DNA of 64,000 nt from Photobacterium kishitanii. GTDB taxonomy: Bacteria; Pseudomonadota; Gammaproteobacteria; Enterobacterales; Vibrionaceae. Shown here one piece after another: positions 35,992-43,786 of the stretch. The notes below the pieces were generated by a model. The model saw only the letters and a program-made list of their open reading frames with translations. It had not been told where the DNA came from and searched no databases. The DNA is taken from positions 1-64,000 of the forward strand of contig NZ_PYON01000001.1 in the NCBI RefSeq assembly GCF_003026355.1, given 5' to 3'. The position numbers and the translations under genes are program-made. Positions within the stretch are counted from its first letter, which is position 1. Each line of letters begins with the position of its first letter.

Positions 35992-36723
35992 ATGTTAAAA
36001 GCTATTTTTTTAGATATGGATGAAACATTATGCGCGACATCGATTGCAGATAAACAGGCATTGGCTACTTTAAAACATTATGTCCAATCCCAATTTCCGA
36101 CCTTGAATGCAGATGTTTTTTGTCAACGTTATATTGCAGGTGTTTATAAACAGCTTAACAATGAATTTCCACAATTAGTGGCGTTATTAGATAATGAATT
36201 GCTGTTTAGGCAAACGTTAGTACAGACCTTATTTGCTCAACAACAATTAACTATTACCGTTGAGCAAGCTGTCGTTATTCAAGCTTCATTTGATGATGGT
36301 CGAATGGCAGGGTTTGATTTCTTTCCTGAAGTAAAAGCGATGTTAGCTTCTTTGCGTCAACATTATAAGCTGGTGGTGATTACTAATGGCCCTATCTTTT
36401 CGCAACATCCTAAACTTGCCGCGACAGCGATGGATGAGCATGTCGATTATATTATTGTTGGCGGGGAAGAACCGGCAGAAAAACCGGCGTTAAGTATTTT
36501 CCAAAAAGCATTAGATTTAGTGGGTTGTCAGCCAAATGAAGCGTTACATATGGGTGACTCATTAACGGCAGATATTGCTGGGGCAAACAATGCTGGTATT
36601 GCTAGCGTGTGGGTTGATACAGGCAAAGCAAGTGATCACGATAAGCTTTCACAAATTACACCAATGTATATTGTGACTGAACCTCAGCAACTATTAGATG
36701 TGATTACTCAACATTTTGCGTAG
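35992..36723 (+). CDS. HAD-family phosphatase
   Basis: A 243-residue HAD hydrolase. Motif I is FLDMDETLC (Asp nucleophile at residue 8, acid at 10), motif II is VVITNG, motif III the Lys in EKPALSIFQKAL, and motif IV GDSLTADIAGANNAG. A helical cap lies between motifs I and II, as in YjjG and N-acylneuraminate-9-phosphatase-like enzymes. It removes phosphate from a small metabolite; the substrate cannot be told. The start at MLKAIFL is supported by GAGGAAG; an in-frame ATG 16 codons upstream has no such site. Confidence 0.85.
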   Translation: MLKAIFLDMDETLCATSIADKQALATLKHYVQSQFPTLNADVFCQRYIAGVYKQLNNEFPQLVALLDNELLFRQTLVQTLFAQQQLTITVEQAVVIQASFDDGRMAGFDFFPEVKAMLASLRQHYKLVVITNGPIFSQHPKLAATAMDEHVDYIIVGGEEPAEKPALSIFQKALDLVGCQPNEALHMGDSLTADIAGANNAGIASVWVDTGKASDHDKLSQITPMYIVTEPQQLLDVITQHFA

Positions 36724-36750
36724 TTATCAAATCTTATTGAATAGCAAATA

Positions 36751-36783
36751 AAAATGCCACTGCAGTTAGCAGTGGCATTTTTT
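36751..36783. terminator. Bidirectional terminator for the HAD and TerC genes
   Basis: A 13-bp perfect stem AAAATGCCACTGC/GCAGTGGCATTTT with loop AGTTA lies between convergent stops, with T-runs on both strands. Confidence 0.88.
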
Positions 36784-36806
36784 GTTTAATCAGTTAATCG
36801 TAGTGA

Positions 36807-37760
36807 TTATTGTTCGGTTGTTTCAAGCTTACGTGTTTTCCATAGTGATGCGCTGATAGCTATCGTGATGGAAAGAATGATCACGCAAAGTGAAATAACT
36901 GTTGGAATCGCATATGGCGAACCGACAAGTAACATTTTGATACCGATGAAACTTAAAATGAAGGCTAAAGCAACACGTAAGTAACAGAAACGGGTTAGCA
37001 TACCTTCTAATACGAAATATAGTGAACGTAAGCCAAGTAGGGCAAACACGTTAGCAGTAAAGACGAGGAATGCTTCTTGCGTAACAGCAAAAATAGCAGG
37101 AATCGAATCTAGTGCGAACATCACATCGGTAAGTGCAATAACCGCGACTACCACTAATAATGGTGTTGCAAGCCAGCCTTTATCGTCTTTGACGAACATT
37201 TTATGATCATGGTAATCGTCAGTAATTCTAAAAAATCGCTTTACGAGGCGAACAGGCGCTGAATTTGAGAAATCTTCTTGTTCTTCCTCACCTTCACGCC
37301 AAAGCTTAAAGCCAGTGTAAAGTAAGAAAACAGCGAAGATATAAAGGATCCAGTGGTAGTCTGCTAATAGTTTAGCACCAACGCCAATCATACCAGCACG
37401 TAAGATGAGAGCGCCAACAATACCAAGCATTAGAATACGAGGACGTAAACGTTCTGGTACCGCAAATTGACCAAAAATTAGCGCAAAGACGAATAAGTTA
37501 TCAACACTTAGAGATTTTTCTAATAAGTAGCCAGTAATAAATGATGTTGCTGCTTGTTTATTTGTATATGTGCTCTCTGGTGCCATTTGTGGCCAATATA
37601 GGTAAATAAAGCCCATAAAAATGAAGGCTAAAAATACCCAAAAAACACTCCAAAGTGCAGCTGTTTTAATCGATATTTTACCACCACGTGTTTGGTACAA
37701 ATCGAGCGCAAGCATTAATATTGTTAATACAGCAAACCCTTCATAACTAAAAATACTCAT
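36807..37760 (-). CDS. alx: TerC/Alx-family membrane protein (manganese homeostasis type)
   Basis: A 317-residue inner-membrane protein with about nine helices. The family acidic motifs are complete: GYLLEKSLSVDNLFVFALIFG (helix with Glu, Asp) and ALTDVMFALDSIPAIFAV. Soluble loop 150-195 contains EEEQEDFSNSAP. The sequence fits the riboswitch-linked Alx subgroup of TerC proteins. E. coli Alx is induced by alkaline pH and manganese and is thought to export Mn2+. The 5' region contains a yybP-ykoY leader with an intrinsic terminator, strong support for manganese control. The gene symbol is given by this match. The start has AGAGAG about eight bases upstream. Confidence 0.9.
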   Translation of the reverse strand: MSIFSYEGFAVLTILMLALDLYQTRGGKISIKTAALWSVFWVFLAFIFMGFIYLYWPQMAPESTYTNKQAATSFITGYLLEKSLSVDNLFVFALIFGQFAVPERLRPRILMLGIVGALILRAGMIGVGAKLLADYHWILYIFAVFLLYTGFKLWREGEEEQEDFSNSAPVRLVKRFFRITDDYHDHKMFVKDDKGWLATPLLVVVAVIALTDVMFALDSIPAIFAVTQEAFLVFTANVFALLGLRSLYFVLEGMLTRFCYLRVALAFILSFIGIKMLLVGSPYAIPTVISLCVIILSITIAISASLWKTRKLETTEQ

Positions 37761-37941
37761 AGAGTTCTCTCTTTATATAAATTTCTGGCGTGATAATTTA
37801 TTGCTATTAGTTTTGTTGTTTATTTGAATTTGTAAAATAATAGAGTTAAACAAAAACAAGTTTCATAACAATATGTTATTACGCAGAATAAAATACGAAA
37901 GGTATGCCATAGGCGAGCCTAAACAAAACCTTCCGCGCATT

Positions 37942-37974
37942 AAAAAAAACCCACGCAATTATATTGCATAGGTT
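37942..37974 (-). terminator. Riboswitch expression-platform terminator
   Basis: On the minus strand AACCTATGCAAT and ATTGCGTGGGTT form a 12-bp stem (two wobbles) around an ATA loop, followed by eight Ts. It sits about 180 bp before the alx start and directly after the conserved 3' part of the yybP-ykoY element, so it can stop transcription unless the ligand-bound aptamer prevents its folding. Confidence 0.85.
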
Positions 37975-38140
37975 CGATTACATTTTTATGTAAACGATAA
38001 TGGCATTGGTCTCGTCAAAATGGTGCTAGCAGCGATATCTATGGCTGACATCGGTACTGCAAGCAAATCCATTCACGGCTGCCGGAAGCTTATGGCTTCG
38101 AGATGACGACAGGCGAACAAATGTGACTACTCCCCAAACG
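37975..38140 (-). ncRNA. yybP-ykoY manganese riboswitch (aptamer) of alx
   Basis: On the minus strand the element opens with GGGGAGTAG (38127-38135), the hallmark of the family's 5' end, preceded by a CCCCGTTTGGGG hairpin. It ends with GACGAGACCAATGCC (38002-38016), which matches the conserved GCAAGACCATTGCC-type end of the E. coli alx leader. The middle is a variable arm. It lies upstream of a TerC/Alx gene, the classic partner. Known members bind Mn2+ and raise expression of Mn exporters. The 5' boundary is approximate. Confidence 0.85.
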
Positions 38141-38413
38141 GGGCAATTTTAGACTTGTACGCGATAAGTTACCAGTCGTTTTTGAGGTTAATTTGGCGCA
38201 ATATCTTAAATTGCTTCAATTTGGTGCGATTGCGTGTGAATTTGATGAATAAAATATCGTTTAATTATTTAGTTGTGTGGAATAGGCAGCTTAGTTCGCT
38301 GACAATATGCTCAAAAATGAAGTTTATGTTGCACTGCAAGTACGGTCACTAATTCTTAATATGAGCACGATACGATAAATGCTGTTTTGGTCTATACCAA
38401 TAAAGGGCGATTA
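38141..38413. other. Divergent promoter region of alx riboswitch and the FAD gene
   Basis: AT-rich. It must hold the leftward promoter for the riboswitch transcript and the rightward promoter for the FAD enzyme. A TAAAAT hexamer on the minus strand near 38145 may be the riboswitch -10. The PhnR-type palindrome at 38387-38400 touches the FAD ribosome binding site (AAAGGG, 38402-38407). A 65-codon frame at 38155 is not convincing. Confidence 0.5.
38387..38400. promoter_or_regulatory. PhnR-type operator before the FAD oxidoreductase
   Basis: TTGGTCTATACCAA, an inverted repeat TTGGT-4-ACCAA ending 13 bases before the ATG. It is nearly identical to the palindromes before phnT and between phnS and phnW, and fits the GGTATATACC-type operators of HutC-subfamily GntR repressors. 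Binding here would block transcription or elongation into the FAD gene. Confidence 0.72.
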
Positions 38414-39832
38414 ATGGACTCTTCAAATCAACAAAAAACATTTACACCGTACTGGTTTAGTGAAGCATTAGCACAAGAACCAAACAGTTATCCCATACCA
38501 CTTGAGAATGATATCCAAACAGATATTTGCATTGTTGGTGGTGGCTATACGGGGTTATGGACTGCAATATTATTAAAGCAGCAACAGCCTGAGCTAGATA
38601 TTGTCGTCATTGATAAAGGACTTTGTGGGAGTGGCGCATCTGGACGTAATGGCGGCTGTATGCTGACATGGTCTACAAAATATACTTCAATGAAAAAGCT
38701 CTATGGTGAACAAGAAGCAGTTCGGCTAGTGAAAGCATCAGAGCAGGCAGTGTATGCAATAGATGATTTTTGTCGTGAGTATAATATTGATGCCCAATTA
38801 CGTCTAAATGGCACTTTATATACTGCGACTAACAGCGCACAACAAGGTGGTATGGATGCTGTTATGGCACAACTTGATAAGCATCAAATAAATAGTTGGC
38901 AACAATGGCAGCACGAGCATGTTCAGCAGGCTGCGGGGTCAGCATTACATCGTGAGGGATTCTTTTCTCCTGCTGCAGCGAGTGTACAACCTGCATTGCT
39001 TGCCCGTGGTTTAAAACGTGTAGCAGAGCAGTTAGGCGTAAAGATTTATGAAAATACGCCAATGGAAGCGATTAGCACTGATTCACCAGTGACGATTACG
39101 ACCCCTAACGCTGATATTTTTGCGAATAAAGTCGTATTAGCATTAAATGCGTGGATGCTCGAGAAGTTTCCGCAGTTTAAGCGCAGCGTGGTATTAGTGT
39201 CTTCTGATATGGCGATCACTGAGCAGATCCCACAAAAACTATTTGAAACAGGTTTAAAAGACGGTAAAACAGTCATTGATTCACGCATTTTTGTGCATTA
39301 TTACCGTAGTACGCCTGATGGACGGTTGATGTTAGGTAAAGGCGGAAATCATTTTGCTTTTGCGAATAAAATTTCAGCTGTTTTTGATCAGCCTAGCCGT
39401 TACACGCCGTTGTTACGTCAATCATTTAATCGTATTTTTCCCTCATTACAGCAACAACCTTTTGCAGCAACATGGACAGGAGCGTCTGATCGCTCGACAA
39501 CGGGATTGCCTTTTTTTGGTCATTTAAATAATCATAAGGATATCGTTTATGGGCTTGGTTACTCTGGTAATGGTGTTGCTCAAACATGGATTGGCGGCCA
39601 AATTCTGGCATCATTAGTGTTAGAGCAGCAGAATCAATGGAGTCAATGCGGACTTGTTTCTGGTCCTAAAGGTTATTTCCCACCTGAGCCGATACGTTGG
39701 ATAGGGGCAATGCTAGTGCGTAATGCGATTCGACGTAAAGAAACTGCTGAAGATAATGAGCAACAGCCATTTTGGATTGATATGCAATTGGCTAAATTTG
39801 CGAATGCAGCAGGGAAGGCGGATAAACGTTAA
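38414..39832 (+). CDS. FAD-dependent amine oxidoreductase of the AEP cluster (DadA/PuuB type)
   Basis: A 472-residue flavoprotein. The Rossmann FAD motif is ICIVGGGYTGLWTAILL (about residues 38-54), then the adenine-side Asp/Lys (VVIDKGLCGSGASGRNGGCMLTW). The C-terminal ATWTGASDRSTTGLPFFG and VYGLGYSGNGVAQTWIGG motifs are typical of DadA/PuuB-like amine oxidases. A start at MDSSNQQ is supported by AAAGGG seven bases upstream. FAD enzymes of this kind recur beside phosphonate genes and have been reported to oxidise AEP or N-methyl-AEP to phosphonoacetaldehyde or AEP. The nearby AEP genes and the shared operator suggest such a role here; the exact substrate is inference. Confidence 0.82.
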   Translation: MDSSNQQKTFTPYWFSEALAQEPNSYPIPLENDIQTDICIVGGGYTGLWTAILLKQQQPELDIVVIDKGLCGSGASGRNGGCMLTWSTKYTSMKKLYGEQEAVRLVKASEQAVYAIDDFCREYNIDAQLRLNGTLYTATNSAQQGGMDAVMAQLDKHQINSWQQWQHEHVQQAAGSALHREGFFSPAAASVQPALLARGLKRVAEQLGVKIYENTPMEAISTDSPVTITTPNADIFANKVVLALNAWMLEKFPQFKRSVVLVSSDMAITEQIPQKLFETGLKDGKTVIDSRIFVHYYRSTPDGRLMLGKGGNHFAFANKISAVFDQPSRYTPLLRQSFNRIFPSLQQQPFAATWTGASDRSTTGLPFFGHLNNHKDIVYGLGYSGNGVAQTWIGGQILASLVLEQQNQWSQCGLVSGPKGYFPPEPIRWIGAMLVRNAIRRKETAEDNEQQPFWIDMQLAKFANAAGKADKR

Positions 39833-39860
39833 TTTGTTAGCGTTGTTAGTCAGAATTTAG

Positions 39861-39890
39861 ATGAGCTAACATGTTAGCTCATTTTTTTTT
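39861..39890 (+). terminator. Intrinsic terminator of the FAD gene, overlapping phnR 3' end
   Basis: A 10-bp perfect stem ATGAGCTAAC/GTTAGCTCAT with 2-base loop ends in nine Ts. The 3' arm and T-run are at the same time the last codons of the convergent phnR gene (stop at 39874). Confidence 0.85.
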
Positions 39891-40614
39891 GCGTTGTTTT
39901 ATGTAAGCATGCTGATGATAAAGTCGCAAGGGACTCAATACGAATAGCATCATGACGCCAATATTCTAAGTCACAATCGATTAAATTATCATGTTGATCA
40001 TAATTGAGTCGTTCAACAAACATTGCTGGACTTCCAGCCGTTGCTCGTAATGCACTCGCAGTATTACCGTTAAGCGAGGTTGTACTGATGCGAAAGCGGG
40101 TTTTAGTGTAGATCCGTTGATAGTGCTCGCGGTAGGTTACTGTTAATGAATGGGTAATATCGTGTTTGAGTAAGTCAGGAAAAAATTCGGGTAGAATATA
40201 ATTGGTGACCACTACCACTGGGCGGCTATCGAGAGAACGTAATCGTTCAATACGGTAAACGCTGTCGTTGGTTGTAATATTGAGTAATGTGGCAATATGC
40301 TGATTCGCATGAATCAATTGTGCAGATAATAACACTGAATGTGGTTTTCTATCTTGAGCAATTGCCATTGCTGCAAATTCAGTGGTGTAATTAGGATCAT
40401 AGATAAGTGCTGGTGGAGATACAAACCAACCGCGGCGATCTTCTCGGTAAATCTTACCCTCTGATTCTAATAATGCTAATGCCTCCCTTAAGGTAATTCG
40501 GGTGGTATTAAATGACTCTGCAAGTTTTCTTTCTGCGGGAAGTTTATGGCCGATTTGTAGTATGCCTGTGTTTATTTGTTGGTTGATGGCATCCTTAATT
40601 TTTAAATATTGCAC
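39874..40614 (-). CDS. phnR: GntR/HutC-family regulator PhnR
   Basis: A 246-residue regulator with an N-terminal GntR winged helix (LPAERKLAESFNTTRITLREALALLESEGKIYREDRRGWFVSPP) and a C-terminal UTRA ligand domain (about 85-235, ending LNYDQHDNLIDCDLEYWRHDAIRIE). It matches Salmonella PhnR along most of its length. I chose a GTG start (VQYLKIKDAI...) because AAGAGA lies six bases before it and it fits the PhnR N-terminus. An ATG nine codons upstream (40641) lacks a ribosome binding site. It likely binds the TTGGT-4-ACCAA palindromes in the cluster and releases them on sensing AEP or a derivative. Confidence 0.88.
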   Translation of the reverse strand: MQYLKIKDAINQQINTGILQIGHKLPAERKLAESFNTTRITLREALALLESEGKIYREDRRGWFVSPPALIYDPNYTTEFAAMAIAQDRKPHSVLLSAQLIHANQHIATLLNITTNDSVYRIERLRSLDSRPVVVVTNYILPEFFPDLLKHDITHSLTVTYREHYQRIYTKTRFRISTTSLNGNTASALRATAGSPAMFVERLNYDQHDNLIDCDLEYWRHDAIRIESLATLSSACLHKTTQKKMS

Positions 40615-40660
40615 CAGTATTCTCTTTATATAAGTACTCATATGAGCGAATGAAAAAATA

Positions 40661-40729
40661 AGCCATGGTAACTTAAGTTACAATAACCTCAGTTATCATA
40701 ACCATAGATTATCATGGCTAATAATTATA
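40661..40729. promoter_or_regulatory. Inverted-repeat leader region of phnR
   Basis: AGCCATG (40661-40667) and CATGGCT (40714-40720) flank a perfect 14-bp palindrome GTAACTTAAGTTAC (40668-40681) and further short repeats. On the minus strand a perfect TATAAT sits at 40724-40729, upstream of the repeats. They would therefore lie in the phnR leader, and could also fold behind the phnU stop as a transcript-end hairpin before TTTTTT. Confidence 0.45.
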
Positions 40730-40767
40730 CCCAGTAGTGGCTTTTTAGTTGTTGTTTTTAATTAAGA

Positions 40768-42507
40768 TTAACGTTTACGCCATGCTTGAGTATGAGTTTC
40801 CAACCAATGCCCAATTCCAATATGCCCAAGTTTTACCAAGGCGGCAGTGAGTAAAATCATGACAGCCATTGCTGCTGCAGGACCTGTTTGTCCTGCATCA
40901 TCCATATTAAGCACAGAAACAGAAGCTGGCATCGTATCGGCACCGTATAGGAAAACGATGGCAGAAGTTGTTGTCATTGCATTAATAAACAGATACACCA
41001 TGATTTCTAAAATCGCAGGGGCACATACAGGTACGGTGACCTTAAAAAATGTTTTATATTGCGGTAGGTTAATTGATGCGGAAATAGCCTCGACTTCTGC
41101 GGGGAGTTGTTTAAGAGCGGTAACCGCTGTCATATGTCCTACCGTATAGTAGTGAACTACAGTGTTAATCACTAAAATAGTTAAAGTGCCGTAAAGCATT
41201 GATAATGGATTATGACTAGTATTAAAAAAGAAAATATAACCTAGGCCTAATACCATGCCGGGTACAGCCATAGGTACAATTGCTAACATTTGTAATAGGT
41301 TACGTAGTGGCCCAAGAGAACGGCCTTTTTCAATACAGTACGCGCCAATAAATACAGTTACAGTGCCAATAGTCGCGACTAATGTGCCTAACTTTAGTGA
41401 GTTAAAATAAGGTTGCCAGCCATCAGTGCTAAATTGTGAAAAGTCATAATTGTGCAGACTGATCGTTAAATTCCAAGGCCAAAATGTGACGAAAGATCCG
41501 TAGATCGCCATCCCAATAATAGTGATAATAGAAATACTGATAACGGCACAAAAAAATAAACAGGCTGTGTCTCGAATAATATTTTTTTGAGGTATATAAG
41601 CCACTGATCGGGAATCGAATAATCCTTTTTGTTTTTTTTGTACCCAACGGTCAGCGCCAAAAGCAAATAAAGCAGGGATTAACAGTATTACGCTTGTTAC
41701 CGCACCCATTGAAAAGTTTTGTTGTCCAACGACTTGCTTAAAAATATCAGTAGCTAAAATATTATAGCTTCCACCAATGACTTTAGGTACACAGAAATCA
41801 CATACGACCAATGTGAAAACAACAATAATGGCACTAATTAGGCCATATTTAGCGCCAGGGAGAGTGACAATAAAAAAGGTTTTTATTGGCGAAGTATTGA
41901 GAGCCTGTGCTGCTTCATAAAGGCGGGCGTCAGAAGTACGTAATGAGGTTTTTATTATCATTAAAGCATGTGGGAAACACCAAAATGTTAAACCAATGGT
42001 GATACCTATAGGGCCGTATACTGAATGCCCCATTAAGATATCTTTTGCTATACCTTGATTACCTAATAAGTAAATAAGACTAATACCGGGTAATAATGAT
42101 GGCGCTAAAATAGGTGCCGATCCCAACACATTAAATAGACTTTTAAATGGCATACAACTTCGAGTTAATGCGTAAGCAAAGCCAAATGCTAACACGCTAA
42201 CTAAGCTCGTAACCATAACACCAATAAAGAGGGTATTACGTAATGACTGCCACATTGCTGATGACGAAAAGTAGTCTCTAAAATTGTTCAGGCCGATAAA
42301 TTGTCCACTGTTACTTTGGAGGCTTTTAAGTAGCATGGTAAAAAGTGGCGCAAGAATAAATACACTCATGCCAATCGTTAATAAAATTAAAATAGTTGCT
42401 AAAAGAAGGTTATCGCGACTTAAACTGTGACGAAAAAGCGTTAATTTAGTTGTCAGTGTTTTTTGGGGTAATAGCGCGGTGGTATGAGTGGGTAATATTG
42501 AAGCCAT
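40768..42507 (-). CDS. phnU: AEP ABC transporter permease (fused two-half type)
   Basis: A 579-residue inner-membrane protein with two copies of the binding-protein-dependent permease domain, each of about six helices (roughly residues 45-300 and 330-575). The first EAA loop reads LYEAAQALNTSPIKTFFIVTLPGAKYGL, the second VEAISASINLPQYKTFFKVTVPVCAP. This double-domain form matches the AEP permease family in vibrios rather than the separate PhnU and PhnV of Salmonella. The ATG at 42507 has AGGA nine bases before; a TTG seven codons upstream is less likely. It begins 24 bp after phnT and completes the importer. Confidence 0.88.
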   Translation of the reverse strand: MASILPTHTTALLPQKTLTTKLTLFRHSLSRDNLLLATILILLTIGMSVFILAPLFTMLLKSLQSNSGQFIGLNNFRDYFSSSAMWQSLRNTLFIGVMVTSLVSVLAFGFAYALTRSCMPFKSLFNVLGSAPILAPSLLPGISLIYLLGNQGIAKDILMGHSVYGPIGITIGLTFWCFPHALMIIKTSLRTSDARLYEAAQALNTSPIKTFFIVTLPGAKYGLISAIIVVFTLVVCDFCVPKVIGGSYNILATDIFKQVVGQQNFSMGAVTSVILLIPALFAFGADRWVQKKQKGLFDSRSVAYIPQKNIIRDTACLFFCAVISISIITIIGMAIYGSFVTFWPWNLTISLHNYDFSQFSTDGWQPYFNSLKLGTLVATIGTVTVFIGAYCIEKGRSLGPLRNLLQMLAIVPMAVPGMVLGLGYIFFFNTSHNPLSMLYGTLTILVINTVVHYYTVGHMTAVTALKQLPAEVEAISASINLPQYKTFFKVTVPVCAPAILEIMVYLFINAMTTTSAIVFLYGADTMPASVSVLNMDDAGQTGPAAAMAVMILLTAALVKLGHIGIGHWLETHTQAWRKR

Positions 42508-42531
42508 GATGATAATTCCTATTGCCAACGA

Positions 42532-43608
42532 TCAGCACTGAGCACTAAAAATATGCGTGTGCTTATGATTAAGGTTTACGTTGAGGTAATGACCTTCTTC
42601 TAACGCTAAACGGCGTAATTCTCGAATAGGAACATCAACTTTGATGTTATTATGGTTATGGATTCCACGTATTTTACAATTGGCGCGCACATAAGTACCT
42701 TGGAATTCAAGATCTTCAATTTGGACAGGAAAAGAGGACGCAGAATGATGACCATTTTCTGTGAAGTGGAGATCCTCTGGGCGTAAACCCATCTCAAATC
42801 TATCACCACGTTTTAGGCTATTGCATGGTTTGGGTAAGAGTGTTTCACCTATTCGAATACAACTATCACTCACAACAGAACTGCTAATAAAGTTCATGTT
42901 ACCAACAAATTCGGCAACGAAACGAGAGGCTGGTTGTTGGTATATTTGTTGGGGAGTACCTATTTGCTCGATGACACCATGATTCATGACCACGATTCGG
43001 TCAGCCATCGCTAGAGCTTCTTCTTGATCATGGGTGACCATAATTGTGGTAATTCCCAATTTACGCTGAAGTTGACAGATTTCATCACGTAAATGGGTTC
43101 GAACCTTAGCATCTAGTGCCGATAACGGTTCATCTAATAATAATAATCCTGGAGATAGAGCTAAAGCACGTGCGAGTGCAATACGTTGCTGTTGGCCGCC
43201 TGATAGTTGATTGGGATATTTGATACCAGAATCAGGCAAGCCAATCAGATCTAACCAATATTGAACGACTTCATCGGTTTGTTTTATATTTTTTCCTTGG
43301 TTTCTTAATCCGAGTCCAATATTTTCAGCTACGGTAAGATTAGGAAATAAAGCGTAAGATTGAAAAACAATCCCAAAATCACGTTTTTCAGGTGCGAGAA
43401 AAGTCGTTTCTATACCATTTTGCTCAATGTAACCAGAACTCGCTAAATCCATTCCAGCAATAGCCCGCAATAAGGTCGTTTTACCGCATCCAGAAGGTCC
43501 TAGAAAGCAGATGAATTCTCCTTTATAAATTTCCAAGGAGATATTATTTAATGCAGTAAATTGACCAAAATGCTTACAAACATTGTTAACTTTAAGGTAA
43601 GTATCCAT
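42532..43608 (-). CDS. phnT: AEP ABC transporter ATP-binding protein
   Basis: A 358-residue ABC ATPase. Walker A is GPSGCGKTT, Q-loop FQSYALFPNLTV, signature LSGGQQQRIALARALA, Walker B LLLLDEPLSALDAK and H-loop VTHDQEEAL. A C-terminal TOBE/OB region (about 265-355) includes MGLRPEDLHF. It energises import of 2-aminoethylphosphonate with PhnS and PhnU. The start at MDTYLKVNN is preferred over a 45-codon extension that reads through the operator palindrome. It lies 178 bp behind phnS with a terminator and an operator in the gap, so it has its own promoter. Confidence 0.9.
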   Translation of the reverse strand: MDTYLKVNNVCKHFGQFTALNNISLEIYKGEFICFLGPSGCGKTTLLRAIAGMDLASSGYIEQNGIETTFLAPEKRDFGIVFQSYALFPNLTVAENIGLGLRNQGKNIKQTDEVVQYWLDLIGLPDSGIKYPNQLSGGQQQRIALARALALSPGLLLLDEPLSALDAKVRTHLRDEICQLQRKLGITTIMVTHDQEEALAMADRIVVMNHGVIEQIGTPQQIYQQPASRFVAEFVGNMNFISSSVVSDSCIRIGETLLPKPCNSLKRGDRFEMGLRPEDLHFTENGHHSASSFPVQIEDLEFQGTYVRANCKIRGIHNHNNIKVDVPIRELRRLALEEGHYLNVNLNHKHTHIFSAQC

Positions 43609-43627
43609 ATTATTTAACTCTTTAAAA

Positions 43628-43641
43628 TTGGTATATACCAA
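43628..43641. promoter_or_regulatory. PhnR-type operator before phnT
   Basis: TTGGTATATACCAA, a perfect 14-bp palindrome 20 bp upstream of the phnT start. A related half site (TTGGTATATAT, 43770-43780) lies further upstream, directly behind the phnS stop. It suggests direct PhnR control of phnT-phnU, separate from phnS. Confidence 0.75.
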
Positions 43642-43727
43642 ATCTAGAGGTAAAGCGTGACACTTCAATGACGTAAGTTTGACGTTAATAAGACAGCAGT
43701 AAATCAGTATATTTGTTTTAAATAACG

Positions 43728-43758
43728 CAAAAACCCACAGCAAGTGATCGCTATGGGT
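43728..43758 (-). terminator. Terminator between phnS and phnT
   Basis: On the minus strand ACCCATAGC and GCTGTGGGT form a 9-bp stem (one wobble) with an 8-base loop followed by TTTTT. It would end most phnS transcripts, giving more binding protein than ATPase and permease. Confidence 0.8.
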
Positions 43759-43786
43759 ATTGTTCTTTATTGGTATATATTATTAA

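Noticed and set aside
38155..38352. 65-codon rightward frame before the FAD gene
   Set aside because: It lies in the promoter region of the riboswitch transcript, has no ribosome binding site and reads like random AT-rich sequence.
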